A stretch of DNA of 64,000 nt from Erysipelotrichaceae bacterium NK3D112 (GTDB lineage: Bacteria; Bacillota_I; Bacilli_A; Erysipelotrichales; Erysipelotrichaceae): assembly GCA_000701725.1 (NCBI GenBank), contig JNJQ01000009.1, positions 1-64,000 of the forward strand. The letters are read 5' to 3'. A program made the position numbers and the translations under genes. The notes below the pieces were generated by a model. It made no database searches and was not told the DNA's origin. It saw only the letters and a list, made by a program, of their open reading frames with translations. Positions 34,561 to 43,318 of the stretch are shown piece by piece. The first letter of the stretch is position 1. Each line of letters begins with the position of its first letter.

Positions 34561-35640
34561 ATGGCATACATTACACTGAAAAATATCAATAAGATTTATC
34601 CGAACGGTTATCATGCAGTGCATGACTTCAATCTGGAGATCGAAAAGGGCGAATTCATCGTTTTCGTCGGTCCTTCCGGATGCGGAAAATCAACAACACT
34701 GCGTATGATTGCCGGTCTTGAGGATATTTCCAATGGTGATTTCCTGATCAACGGAAACCGCGCAAACGAGCTTGGCCCGCGTGAACGTGAGGTGGCGATG
34801 GTCTTCCAGAGCTATGCTCTGTATCCGCAGATGACAGTATTTGACAATATCGCCTTCGGTCTGACTCTGCAGGGTGTTGATGAAGAAGTCATCGAGGAAA
34901 AGGTCAAGAAAACAGCCGCGATTCTCGGTCTGACCGATTATCTCGACCGTCTGCCGAGAGCTCTTTCCGGCGGACAGAGACAGCGTGTCGCAATCGGACG
35001 TGCGATCATCCGTAAGGTCGGTATCTTCCTGATGGACGAACCGCTTTCCAACCTTGACGCGAAGCAGCGTGTCACCATGCGTTCCGAAATTGCGTCCATT
35101 CACCGTGAAACAGGCGCGACAACCATCTATGTCACACACGACCAGACCGAAGCGATGACTCTGGCAGACAGAATCGTCGTCATGAAGGACGGTTATGTGC
35201 AACAGATCGGCACACCGTACGAACTGTACTTCAACCCGGTCAATGTGTTCGTTGCCGGATTCATCGGCGAACCTCCGATGAACTTCATCCGCGGCAAAGT
35301 CAGCGGCGGAAAGATGGCATTCGGAAAGAATACCATCGATCTGACCAAGAAGATGGGCAAAAAGGCTGCTGATTACGAGGGCAAGGAAATTGTCTTCGGA
35401 TTCCGTCCTGAAGCCATCGATCTGTTTGCGGAAGAGAATGCATACAAGATTGACGCGGATGTTGAGCTGACCGAAATGCTTGGCGACAATACCAACGTCT
35501 ATATCACTTCCGGTGAGGAAAAGGCCATCCTCAAGGTTGACCCGCATGACACACCGGAAATTGATGAGCCGATCACTTTCTGCATCCCTTACGAGAGTGT
35601 TTATCTGTTCGATGCGGAAACTGAACAGCGCATCATGTAA
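34561..35640 (+). CDS. Sugar ABC transporter ATPase, MsmX/UgpC-type (second copy)
   Basis: A second 359-residue importer ATPase. It has Walker A GPSGCGKST (37-45), Q-loop FQSYALYPQMT, LSGGQRQRVAIG, Walker B IFLMDEP, switch His in YVTHDQTEA and a C-terminal TOBE domain. It is a standard MsmX-like sequence, so this copy more likely powers LplB/LplC, while the copy at 28686 may be tied to the membrane-protein module. This split is inference. The SD is AGGAGGCGATATTCT, with the best match in the block. Confidence 0.93.
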   Translation: MAYITLKNINKIYPNGYHAVHDFNLEIEKGEFIVFVGPSGCGKSTTLRMIAGLEDISNGDFLINGNRANELGPREREVAMVFQSYALYPQMTVFDNIAFGLTLQGVDEEVIEEKVKKTAAILGLTDYLDRLPRALSGGQRQRVAIGRAIIRKVGIFLMDEPLSNLDAKQRVTMRSEIASIHRETGATTIYVTHDQTEAMTLADRIVVMKDGYVQQIGTPYELYFNPVNVFVAGFIGEPPMNFIRGKVSGGKMAFGKNTIDLTKKMGKKAADYEGKEIVFGFRPEAIDLFAEENAYKIDADVELTEMLGDNTNVYITSGEEKAILKVDPHDTPEIDEPITFCIPYESVYLFDAETEQRIM

Positions 35641-35652
35641 AAAGGAGTTTTT

Positions 35653-36495
35653 ATGGATATCCGTTATTCAGCCAGTCCCAACGACGTAAAAAGATATACA
35701 ACCGAAGAGCTGCGCAATGAGTTCCTGATCACGGATCTTTATGTTCCGGACACGGTCAAGGCAACCTATTCGCACGTTGACAGAATGGTCATCCTCGGTA
35801 TCATGCCTGTTCATGAGAAGGTTTCGATTGACAAGGGTATTGATATCTGGGCAAACTTCGGCACAGAGTATTTCCTGGAACGCCGTGAGGCCGGTGTCTT
35901 CAATCTCGGCGGCAAGGGCGCCATCACAGCGGACGGTGTCCGTTATGAGATGGGCTATGAGGACTGCCTCTATATCACCAAGGAAACAAAGGAAGTTTAT
36001 TTCGAAAGCGCAGACCCGGAAAATCCCGCTAAGTTCTATCTTGCGTCCACACCGGCTCATAAGCCCTGCGTCACAAAATTCCTCTCCTTTGAAAATGCGA
36101 ACCATCGTCCGACCGGTGATGTGAAGACAGCCAACAAGCGTGTCATCAACCAGTTCATCCATCCGGATGTGCTGGAGACATGCCAGCTTTCGATGGGCCT
36201 GACACAGCTTTCCGAAGGCAGTGTCTGGAACACAATGCCGAGCCATACACATGAGCGCCGTATGGAAGTCTACACATACTTTGAGATTCCCGAAGGCGAA
36301 GCTGTCATCCATCTGATGGGACAGCCGAAGGAAACAAGACACCTCGTCATGAAGAATTTTGACGCGGTCATCTCTCCTTCATGGTCCATCCACAGCGGAT
36401 GCGGCACATCCAACTACACATTTATCTGGGCAATGGGCGGTGAGAACCAGGCCTTCGATGACATGGACAACCTCATGCCCACAGATCTTGAATAA
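35653..36495 (+). CDS. kduI: 5-dehydro-4-deoxy-D-glucuronate isomerase
   Basis: Converts 5-keto-4-deoxyuronate, the product of unsaturated galacturonate, to 2,5-diketo-3-deoxygluconate. The 280-residue length is normal. The zinc site is clear: SHTHERRMEVY supplies His198, His200 and Glu205, with a further His in IHSGCG near 247. It lies 12 bases after the second ATPase with AAAGGAG as SD, followed by a GC-rich hairpin and then kduD. Confidence 0.96.
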   Translation: MDIRYSASPNDVKRYTTEELRNEFLITDLYVPDTVKATYSHVDRMVILGIMPVHEKVSIDKGIDIWANFGTEYFLERREAGVFNLGGKGAITADGVRYEMGYEDCLYITKETKEVYFESADPENPAKFYLASTPAHKPCVTKFLSFENANHRPTGDVKTANKRVINQFIHPDVLETCQLSMGLTQLSEGSVWNTMPSHTHERRMEVYTYFEIPEGEAVIHLMGQPKETRHLVMKNFDAVISPSWSIHSGCGTSNYTFIWAMGGENQAFDDMDNLMPTDLE

Positions 36496-36512
36496 TCAAA
36501 AAAGACACAGAA

Positions 36513-36547
36513 ATGCGGCAGCCGCTCTGAAACAGGCGGCGCCGCAT
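36513..36547 (+). other. GC-rich intercistronic hairpin between kduI and kduD
   Basis: ATGCGGC-a-GCCGC pairs with GCGGC-GCCGCAT, a 12-bp stem with one bulge. No T-tract follows; the kduD SD is five bases beyond. Confidence 0.6.
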
Positions 36548-36565
36548 TGAATGGAGGAAATTTAT

Positions 36566-37363
36566 ATGGATATGAATTCATTCCGTCTTGACGGCAAAGT
36601 TGCGCTGATTACCGGTGCGGTTTACGGAATCGGCTTCGCAATTGCGACCGCATATGCGGAAGCAGGCGCAAAGATCGTCTTCAACTGCCTCAGCGAAGAC
36701 GCAAAGCAGAAAGCTCTCGACGCTTATCATGAACTCGGAATCGATGCCCGCGGCTATGTTGCGGACTGCACAAAGGAAGACGAAGTTCAGGCAATGGTCG
36801 CGGACATTGAAAAGGAACTCGGCCCTGTTGATATTCTCGTCAACAACGCCGGTATCATCAAGAGAATCCCGATGATTGAGATGAGCGCTGAAGACTTCCG
36901 CAAGGTTGTCGATGTTGACCTGAACGCTCCGTTCATCGTTTCAAAGGCAGTCATTCCCGGCATGATCAAAAAGGGACACGGCAAGATCATCAACATCTGC
37001 TCCATGATGTCTGAACTGGGCCGTGAGACTGTATCCGCTTATGCGGCAGCCAAGGGCGGTCTCAAGATGCTCACAAGAAACATCTGTTCTGAATACGGCG
37101 GAGCGAACATTCAGTGCAACGGCATCGGCCCGGGCTACATCGCAACACCGCAGACAGCACCGTTAAGAGAAAGACAGCCGGATGGCTCAAGACATCCGTT
37201 TGATCAGTTCATTATTGCAAAGACACCGGCAGCCCGCTGGGGAACAGCTGAAGACCTTCAGGGACCGGCAGTCTTCCTCGCTTCCGATGCATCGAATTTC
37301 GTAAACGGACACATTCTGTACGTTGACGGCGGAATTCTGGCATACATCGGCAAGCAGCCGTAA
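36566..37363 (+). CDS. kduD: 2-deoxy-D-gluconate 3-dehydrogenase (2,5-diketo-3-deoxygluconate reductase)
   Basis: Reduces 2,5-diketo-3-deoxygluconate to 2-keto-3-deoxygluconate with NAD(P)H. The 265-residue short-chain dehydrogenase has TGAVYGIG (16-23), NNAG, and the YAAAK pair (about Tyr159, Lys163) with a catalytic Ser upstream in the ICSMMSE stretch. An ATG at 36551 lies before the GGAGG SD, so 36566 is the start. The stop codon overlaps the next ATG (TAATG). Confidence 0.93.
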   Translation: MDMNSFRLDGKVALITGAVYGIGFAIATAYAEAGAKIVFNCLSEDAKQKALDAYHELGIDARGYVADCTKEDEVQAMVADIEKELGPVDILVNNAGIIKRIPMIEMSAEDFRKVVDVDLNAPFIVSKAVIPGMIKKGHGKIINICSMMSELGRETVSAYAAAKGGLKMLTRNICSEYGGANIQCNGIGPGYIATPQTAPLRERQPDGSRHPFDQFIIAKTPAARWGTAEDLQGPAVFLASDASNFVNGHILYVDGGILAYIGKQP

Positions 37364-38142
37364 TGAGACTGATTTCGTTTCATGCGTCTGACGCGGAAGT
37401 CCGCGGCATTCTGCAGGATGATTACGAAACCCTCAAAGCGCACAAGGTGCGTCCCGTGCTGATCATCTGCGCAGGCGGCGCCTACCGCTGGAGAAGTCCG
37501 CGGGAAAAAGATCCGGTTGCGTTCGAATTTCTGAGCATGGGATTCCAGGTATTCATCCTGGAATACTCATGCGGGGAAAAGGCAGCCGGCATGAGACCGC
37601 TGAAAGAACTGGCAGAGGCCGTCCGCACGGTGCGGAAAAACAGCACGGAATGGCATATTAATCCGCAGCAGATTGCGGTATTGGGCTTTTCAGCCGGCGG
37701 CCATCTCGCGGCGAGCCTTGGTGTTTACTGGAACGACCCAGAGATCGGCGGCGGTGAAGAAGTCAGACCCGACGCATTAATTCTGTGCTATCCGGTGATC
37801 AGCACAAAAGAATACGCCCACGAGGAGTCAGCGATGTGGGTCAGCGGCAATGATCCTCTCATGAGAGAGAAGATGCATCTGCCTGACCATATCACGGAAG
37901 ATTTCCCGCCCGTATTCATGTGGCATGGCGGAGAGGATACAAGCGTTCCGCCCGAAAACAGCCTGATGCTGGCGGTGCAGCTGCGAAAGCACCATGTGCC
38001 GTTTGAATATCATCTATTTGAAACAGGCGTACACGGAATCTCCATGTGCACGCAGGAGGTCGAAACACCCGATGACGTATGCAGACAATGGGTGCCTCTT
38101 TGTAAAACATGGATCAGCCGTCAGTTCAGATACGTACCCTGA
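37363..38142 (+). CDS. Alpha/beta-hydrolase esterase, probable sugar acetyl-esterase
   Basis: A 259-residue hydrolase of the BD-FAE/carboxylesterase type, which removes acetyl groups from plant sugars. It has oxyanion loop CAGGAY (36-41), nucleophile Ser110 in GFSAGGH, Asp192 in HGGEDTS and His224 in GVHGIS. It is cytoplasmic. Since pectin is O-acetylated and the gene overlaps kduD by one base, deacetylation of imported galacturonides is the likely job. The exact substrate is not proven. Confidence 0.82.
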   Translation: MRLISFHASDAEVRGILQDDYETLKAHKVRPVLIICAGGAYRWRSPREKDPVAFEFLSMGFQVFILEYSCGEKAAGMRPLKELAEAVRTVRKNSTEWHINPQQIAVLGFSAGGHLAASLGVYWNDPEIGGGEEVRPDALILCYPVISTKEYAHEESAMWVSGNDPLMREKMHLPDHITEDFPPVFMWHGGEDTSVPPENSLMLAVQLRKHHVPFEYHLFETGVHGISMCTQEVETPDDVCRQWVPLCKTWISRQFRYVP

Positions 38143-38146
38143 CAAG

Positions 38147-38180
38147 AAAAGTGAAGGTACGTATGTATCTTCACTTTTTC
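38147..38180 (+). terminator. Terminator or attenuator in the middle of the pectin block
   Basis: AAAAGTGAAG and CTTCACTTTTT form a stem with a T-tract, 5 bases after the esterase stop and about 34 bases before uxaB. It probably separates an upstream transcript from the uxa genes, perhaps with partial read-through. Confidence 0.7.
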
Positions 38181-38213
38181 AATATTGACAGGGAATGAAA
38201 GGAGAACCCCATT

Positions 38214-39728
38214 ATGAAAAAATTAAATTATGAAGTACTGAGAGAGTCCGGCTATGACGGATACATTCTGGAAAAGGCTCCGGAAAAAGTACTTCAGTTC
38301 GGCGAAGGAAACTTCCTTCGCGCATTCGCAGATTATTGGTTTGATGTGTCCAACGAAAAGGCCGGATGGAACGGAAAGTGCGTTCTTGTCTGCCCGATCC
38401 AGGGCGGTCTGTCTGATCTGATCAATGAACAGGAAGGTCTTTACACCCTGTATCTGCGCGGCCGTGAAAACGGTGAGAAAGTTGACCGCAAGAGAGTGAT
38501 TTCCGTCGTTTCAAGATGCCTCAATCCGTATCGTGACGCGGATTTTGACGCGATGATGGAAGTTGCCCGTTCCGCAGACCTCGAATATGTCGTTTCCAAC
38601 ACAACCGAGGCCGGTATTGTTTATGATCCCGCCTGCCAGCTGGCTGACAGACCCGCTTCCTCATTCCCTGGCAAACTGACCCAGGTTCTTCTGGAGCGCT
38701 TCAAGGCAGGACAGAAGGGTCTTGTGATCCTTTCCTGTGAGCTGATCGACAACAACGGCAAGGAACTTCTCAGATGCGTCAACCAGTATATTGACCAGTG
38801 GGAACTTTCCGATGAATTCCGCAAATATGTCAATGAAGACTGCCTCTTCTGCTCCACCCTGGTCGACCGTATCGTTCCGGGCCGTATCCGCGATCCGAAA
38901 GAGGTTGAACGTCTGGAACAGCTCCACGGCTATGCCGATCCGCTGCTTGATGTCGGTGAAGTCTTCGGTGTCTGGAATATCGAAGGACCGGCATGGCTGG
39001 AAGAAAAGCTGCCGTTCAAGAAGGCCGGACTCAACTGCCCGGTTGTACCGGATGTCACTCCTTACAAGAAGAGAAAGGTGCGCATCCTCAATGGCGCCCA
39101 TACAGGATTCGTTCTCGGCGCTTATCTGGCCGGATTTGATATCGTGCGCGACTGCATGCAGAATGACACAGTTCTGAACTTCATGAACACAATGCTTTAT
39201 GACGAAGTCATCCCGACCCTGCCGCTTGACAAGGATGATCTGATGAACTTCGCAAGAGCGGTCCAGGACCGTTTCAACAACCCGTTCGTCAACCATGAAC
39301 TGATGAGCATTTCCCTCAACTCCACCTCCAAGTGGAGAGCACGTGATCTGCCCAGCCTGATTGAATACAAGGAAAAGACAGGCAAGCTGCCTGAATGCCT
39401 GACTGCAAGCTTCGCCGCTTACATGGCATTCTTCTCCAATGACATCCAGGAACTCAATGACAAGGGCCTTGTCTGCAGACGCGCTGCCGGCAATGACTAT
39501 GTTGTCAGCGATGACCGCTTCGTTCTGGAATTCTACTATGAACACAGAAATGACACACCGGCAGAACTGACTCACGCTGTCATGAAGGATGAGCGTATGT
39601 GGGGCATGGATCTGACATCCATCGAAGGCTTCGAGGAAGCTGCCTGCGCATATCTGGAAGTCATCCGCAAGGAAGGCGCTCTTGCCGCATATGATCTGGC
39701 TCTGAAGAAGGGAGCTGCCAATGCTTGA
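38214..39728 (+). CDS. uxaB: Tagaturonate reductase (altronate oxidoreductase)
   Basis: Reduces D-tagaturonate to D-altronate with NADH in galacturonate breakdown. The 504-residue protein is a polyol-type mannitol dehydrogenase family member: VLQFGEGNFLRAFADYW (about 24-40) is the N-terminal nucleotide loop, and the family region KKRKVRILNGAHTGFVLGAYLA (near 283-304) holds catalytic Lys and Asn/His. The neighbours uxaA and uxaC specify tagaturonate rather than fructuronate. The SD is AAAGGAG. It overlaps uxaA by eight bases. Confidence 0.93.
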   Translation: MKKLNYEVLRESGYDGYILEKAPEKVLQFGEGNFLRAFADYWFDVSNEKAGWNGKCVLVCPIQGGLSDLINEQEGLYTLYLRGRENGEKVDRKRVISVVSRCLNPYRDADFDAMMEVARSADLEYVVSNTTEAGIVYDPACQLADRPASSFPGKLTQVLLERFKAGQKGLVILSCELIDNNGKELLRCVNQYIDQWELSDEFRKYVNEDCLFCSTLVDRIVPGRIRDPKEVERLEQLHGYADPLLDVGEVFGVWNIEGPAWLEEKLPFKKAGLNCPVVPDVTPYKKRKVRILNGAHTGFVLGAYLAGFDIVRDCMQNDTVLNFMNTMLYDEVIPTLPLDKDDLMNFARAVQDRFNNPFVNHELMSISLNSTSKWRARDLPSLIEYKEKTGKLPECLTASFAAYMAFFSNDIQELNDKGLVCRRAAGNDYVVSDDRFVLEFYYEHRNDTPAELTHAVMKDERMWGMDLTSIEGFEEAACAYLEVIRKEGALAAYDLALKKGAANA

Positions 39729-41193
39729 TTTCATCAAAATCAATGAGACCGACAATGTCGCGGTTGCCCTGCATCCGATTACAGCGGGAACCGTGTTTGA
39801 AGGTGTTGAAATCAAGGAGGATATTCCCCAGGGACACAAGGCTGCCCTGAGAACAATCCGCAAAGATGAAACCGTCATGAAATACGGTCTGCCGATCGGT
39901 CATGCGACTGCAGATATTGAACAGGGCCATTGGGTTCATACCCACAACATGGCCACCAATCTGTCCGGCGAGGTCGAATACACATACTGCCCGAAGAATG
40001 TTGTCCAGCAGCCGCTTGAGCCGCGCACATTCATGGGCTACCGCCGCAAGGACGGCAGAGCCGCGATCCGCAACGAGATCTGGATCATTCCGACTGTCGG
40101 CTGCGTCAATGACGTTGCCAAGACACTGGTCAGAGACAACCAGGATCTTGTTCAGGGCTCCATCGACGGCTTATATACATTCACACATCCGTTCGGTTGC
40201 TCACAGACCGGACATGACCATGCCCAGACCAGAAAGCTTCTGGCTTCCCTGGTCAGACATCCCAATGCCGGCGCTGTTCTGGTATTGAGCCTCGGATGTG
40301 AAAACCTGACTCATGAGCAGTTCCTTTCCGAACTTGGCGAATATGATGAGAAGCGCGTGAAGTTCCTGACCTGCCAGGCGGTTGAGGATGAATTCGAAGC
40401 CGGCAGAAAGCTGCTTGAAAAATGCGCGGAATACGCATCCCAGTTTGAGCGTGAGGAAATTCCGGTCAGCGAACTGGTAGTCGGTATGAAGTGCGGCGGC
40501 TCCGACGGACTTTCCGGCATCACCGCCAACCCGACTGTCGGCCGTTTCTCCGATATGATGACGGCGATGGGCGGCACCACAATCCTGACCGAGGTTCCGG
40601 AAATGTTCGGCGCGGAAAGCTTCCTGCTTGACCGCTGCGTCAATGAGGCTGTCTTCAACAAAGCTTCAAAAATGCTCAACGGCTTCAAGGATTACTTCCT
40701 TTCCCATAACGAGGTTGTTTATGACAACCCGTCCCCGGGCAACAAGCAGGGCGGCATCACAACGCTTGAGGACAAATCATGCGGCTGCGTCCAGAAGGGC
40801 GGCAGCGCACCGATCGCCGATGTCATCGGCTATGCCGAAACAGTCAAGACCAAGGGTCTCAACCTGCTCTACGGTCCGGGCAATGACCTGGTATCCGCTA
40901 CCGCTCTGACAGCGGCAGGCGCACATATGATTCTGTTTACAACCGGTCGCGGAACACCGTTCGGCGCACCGGCACCCACTTTGAAAATCGCAACAAACAC
41001 ACCGCTTGCGACCAAGAAGGCCAACTGGATTGACTTCAATGCCGGCGCGGTCGCGGATGGAGAAAAGACACTCGATGAGGCAGGCGCGGATCTTCTGGAT
41101 CTGGTTGTCCGCACGGCATCCGGTGAGAAGACCTGCACAGAGCGCAAGGGCTTCCGTGAAATCTCCATCTTCAAAGACGGCGTTGTGCTCTGA
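39721..41193 (+). CDS. uxaA: Altronate dehydratase
   Basis: Removes water from D-altronate to make 2-keto-3-deoxygluconate. The 490-residue protein has the small N-terminal SAF domain (about 1-95, with AVALHPITAGT) and the large UxaA domain with conserved Cys/His metal ligands. Examples are the HPFGCSQTGHDH stretch (about 156-167), MKCGGSDGLSG (about 256-266) and KSCGCVQKGG. The family is iron-dependent. Its ATG overlaps the end of uxaB, so the two are translated together. Confidence 0.95.
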   Translation: MLDFIKINETDNVAVALHPITAGTVFEGVEIKEDIPQGHKAALRTIRKDETVMKYGLPIGHATADIEQGHWVHTHNMATNLSGEVEYTYCPKNVVQQPLEPRTFMGYRRKDGRAAIRNEIWIIPTVGCVNDVAKTLVRDNQDLVQGSIDGLYTFTHPFGCSQTGHDHAQTRKLLASLVRHPNAGAVLVLSLGCENLTHEQFLSELGEYDEKRVKFLTCQAVEDEFEAGRKLLEKCAEYASQFEREEIPVSELVVGMKCGGSDGLSGITANPTVGRFSDMMTAMGGTTILTEVPEMFGAESFLLDRCVNEAVFNKASKMLNGFKDYFLSHNEVVYDNPSPGNKQGGITTLEDKSCGCVQKGGSAPIADVIGYAETVKTKGLNLLYGPGNDLVSATALTAAGAHMILFTTGRGTPFGAPAPTLKIATNTPLATKKANWIDFNAGAVADGEKTLDEAGADLLDLVVRTASGEKTCTERKGFREISIFKDGVVL

Positions 41194-41212
41194 GTATTGA
41201 AGGAGGAAAACA

Positions 41213-42070
41213 ATGATGCAGCTGGGAATTCGCCTGCATGATGTCAACGCATCACTTTCTGAAGAATATCAGACATTGGAAAAGCGTGCGGAAAAGGCCC
41301 GTGAGGAAGGTTTCTCATGTGTGCATCTTGCTTATTCCAAAGTCATCAAAGGCTATACCTTCGACAACTGCGCGCTGACGGAAGGACTTGCCCGTTACAC
41401 ACGCAGAGTATTTGAAAAGGAAAATCTGGATGTGGCAGTGCTGGGATGCTATCTCAACCTTGCCCATCCGGATGCCGGTAAACTCAAGGAGATCCAGTCC
41501 CGCTATTACGGGAATATCCGGGTCGCCTCGCTGCTTGGCGCATCGGTTGTCGGAACCGAGACCGGTGCTCCGAATGCGGCATACAAAACCGACGCGAACA
41601 CCCACTCCAAAGAAGCGCTGGAAACCTTTATCAAAGGACTTGCGCCGGTTGTGGAGTGCGCTGAAAAGTACGGTGTCTCAATGGCTATTGAGCCGGTCTG
41701 GAAACATATCGTTTACTCTCCGGAAAGGGCGAGAATCGTACTCGATGCGATCGGCAGCCGCAATCTGCGCATCATCTTTGATCCGGTGAATCTGCTCTGT
41801 GTTGAAAACATGGATCAAAGAGAAGAGATCTTTGCAAAGACCATTGAGCTGCTCGGTGATGATATCGCTGTGGTTCATCTCAAGGACTTTGTGCCGGAAG
41901 GAAATGATCTCACCAGCATCGCGGCCGGCACCGGCATGATGGATTACAGACAGATCCTGAAATTCGTGAAGGAAAGAAAACCCTTCATCCAGGCAACCCT
42001 TGAGAATACCAATAACGACAATGCGGTTGCGTCCAGACTTTATCTGGAGAATGTTTACAGAGAACTCTGA
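41213..42070 (+). CDS. Sugar phosphate isomerase/epimerase-like TIM-barrel protein
   Basis: A 285-residue xylose-isomerase-like TIM barrel (AP_endonuc_2 family). Metal ligands can be placed in GTETGAP (about 122-128), AIEPVWKH, IIFDPVN and VHLKDF, with a final Glu in TLENT. Members isomerise or epimerise sugars, inositols or keto-acids, but the family does not tell the substrate. Its location between uxaA and kdgK suggests work on a galacturonate-related or side-chain sugar. ATG 41213 is followed by a second ATG; GGAGG is upstream. Confidence 0.75.
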   Translation: MMQLGIRLHDVNASLSEEYQTLEKRAEKAREEGFSCVHLAYSKVIKGYTFDNCALTEGLARYTRRVFEKENLDVAVLGCYLNLAHPDAGKLKEIQSRYYGNIRVASLLGASVVGTETGAPNAAYKTDANTHSKEALETFIKGLAPVVECAEKYGVSMAIEPVWKHIVYSPERARIVLDAIGSRNLRIIFDPVNLLCVENMDQREEIFAKTIELLGDDIAVVHLKDFVPEGNDLTSIAAGTGMMDYRQILKFVKERKPFIQATLENTNNDNAVASRLYLENVYREL

Positions 42071-42219
42071 GCATGATCATTGCATAAACACGTTTTTTGC
42101 AATGTGAACCGCAATTATGACAATCGAAAACACACCGGAAATGATTGATTATGAAACAGGATCAATGACCGGATGTGAACGACCTGAAAAACTTAGACAG
42201 AAGAGAGGCGAATAAGGTT

Positions 42220-43305
42220 ATGGAACATCATAATCCTCTGCTGAATATCAATCCAGGCAAGAAATTCATCACTTTCGGTGAAGTCATGATGAGACTGACA
42301 CCGCCCAACTATGACAAGATCCGTGTGGCAACCACATTTGAAATCAGCTACGGCGGCTCGGAAGCCAACATTGCCCTGGCACTGGCAAACCTGAAGATTG
42401 ACAGCACATTCTTCAGTGTTGTGCCGGACAATTCCCTGGGAAAGAGCGCGGTGCGTATGCTGCGAAGCAATGATGTGCACTGCACACCGGTGATTCTCTC
42501 CACACCAGAGCAGACCCCGACTCACAGAATGGGTGTCTATTATCTGGAAACCGGTTACGGAATCCGTCCGTCAAGAGTCACCTATGACCGCAAGCACAGC
42601 GCGATTTCCGAATTTGATTTCTCGGTAATTGATGAAAAACAGCTGCTGGAAGGCTATGACTGGCTCCATCTGTCCGGCATTACGCCGGCACTCAGCGAAA
42701 GCTGCCGTGAATTCATCCTGCGCCTGATGAAGGCTGCCAAGGAAATGGGGCTGACCGTCAGTTTTGACGGCAACTTCAGATCCAAGCTGTGGAGCTGGGA
42801 AGAAGCGAGAGACTATTGCACACAGTGTCTGCCTTATGTGGATGTGCTGTTCGGCATTGAACCGTATCATCTTTACAAGGATGACAATGATCCGTCCAAA
42901 GGTGACTGGAAGGACGGCCTGTCCATGCATCCGAGCTATGAGGATCAGGATGAGGTCTTCCAGAGATTCATCGAAAAATATCCGAATATCAAATGCATTG
43001 CCCGTCACGTCCGCTACGCGCACTCAGGCTCTGAGAACAGTCTGATGGCATACATGTGGTATGACGGACACACATTCGAAAGCAAAAAGTTCACGTTCAA
43101 CATTCTGGACAGAGTCGGCGGCGGCGACGCGTTTGCCAGCGGACTGATTTATGCGATGATGAATAACTATAAACCGATGGACATGATCAATTTCGCGGTT
43201 GCGTCCAGTGTCATCAAGCATACAATCCATGGCGACGGCATGATCGTCGATGACGTTGAATCCATCCGGAACCTGATGAATATGAACTATGATATCAAGA
43301 GATAA
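42220..43305 (+). CDS. kdgK: 2-keto-3-deoxygluconate kinase
   Basis: Phosphorylates 2-keto-3-deoxygluconate to KDPG, where both pectin branches meet. The 361-residue PfkB-fold protein has the start region ITFGEVMMRLTPPNYDKI, the substrate loop SYGGSEANIALALANL and the ATP-site DRVGGGDAFASGLIYA with the catalytic Asp (about 301-316). It is longer than many kdgK products (about 310-340). GTG 42175 is an alternative start, but 42220 gives the normal N-terminus. The 149-bp gap before it holds a CATTGCA...TGCAATG hairpin and nothing I can call a gene. Confidence 0.9.
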   Translation: MEHHNPLLNINPGKKFITFGEVMMRLTPPNYDKIRVATTFEISYGGSEANIALALANLKIDSTFFSVVPDNSLGKSAVRMLRSNDVHCTPVILSTPEQTPTHRMGVYYLETGYGIRPSRVTYDRKHSAISEFDFSVIDEKQLLEGYDWLHLSGITPALSESCREFILRLMKAAKEMGLTVSFDGNFRSKLWSWEEARDYCTQCLPYVDVLFGIEPYHLYKDDNDPSKGDWKDGLSMHPSYEDQDEVFQRFIEKYPNIKCIARHVRYAHSGSENSLMAYMWYDGHTFESKKFTFNILDRVGGGDAFASGLIYAMMNNYKPMDMINFAVASSVIKHTIHGDGMIVDDVESIRNLMNMNYDIKR

Positions 43306-43318
43306 GAGGTAAAAGAGA

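Noticed and set aside
38661-39878. 405-codon open frame on the minus strand across uxaB
   Set aside because: It is the mirror of uxaB and the start of uxaA, has no SD, and shows no recognisable protein sequence. Other long minus-strand frames in the block (for example 33214-34275 and 32036-32560) fail in the same way.
42071-42219. Possible new promoter and terminator before kdgK
   Set aside because: A CATTGCA/TGCAATG hairpin with internal T-run is visible, but no convincing promoter follows, so I did not split the transcript here.
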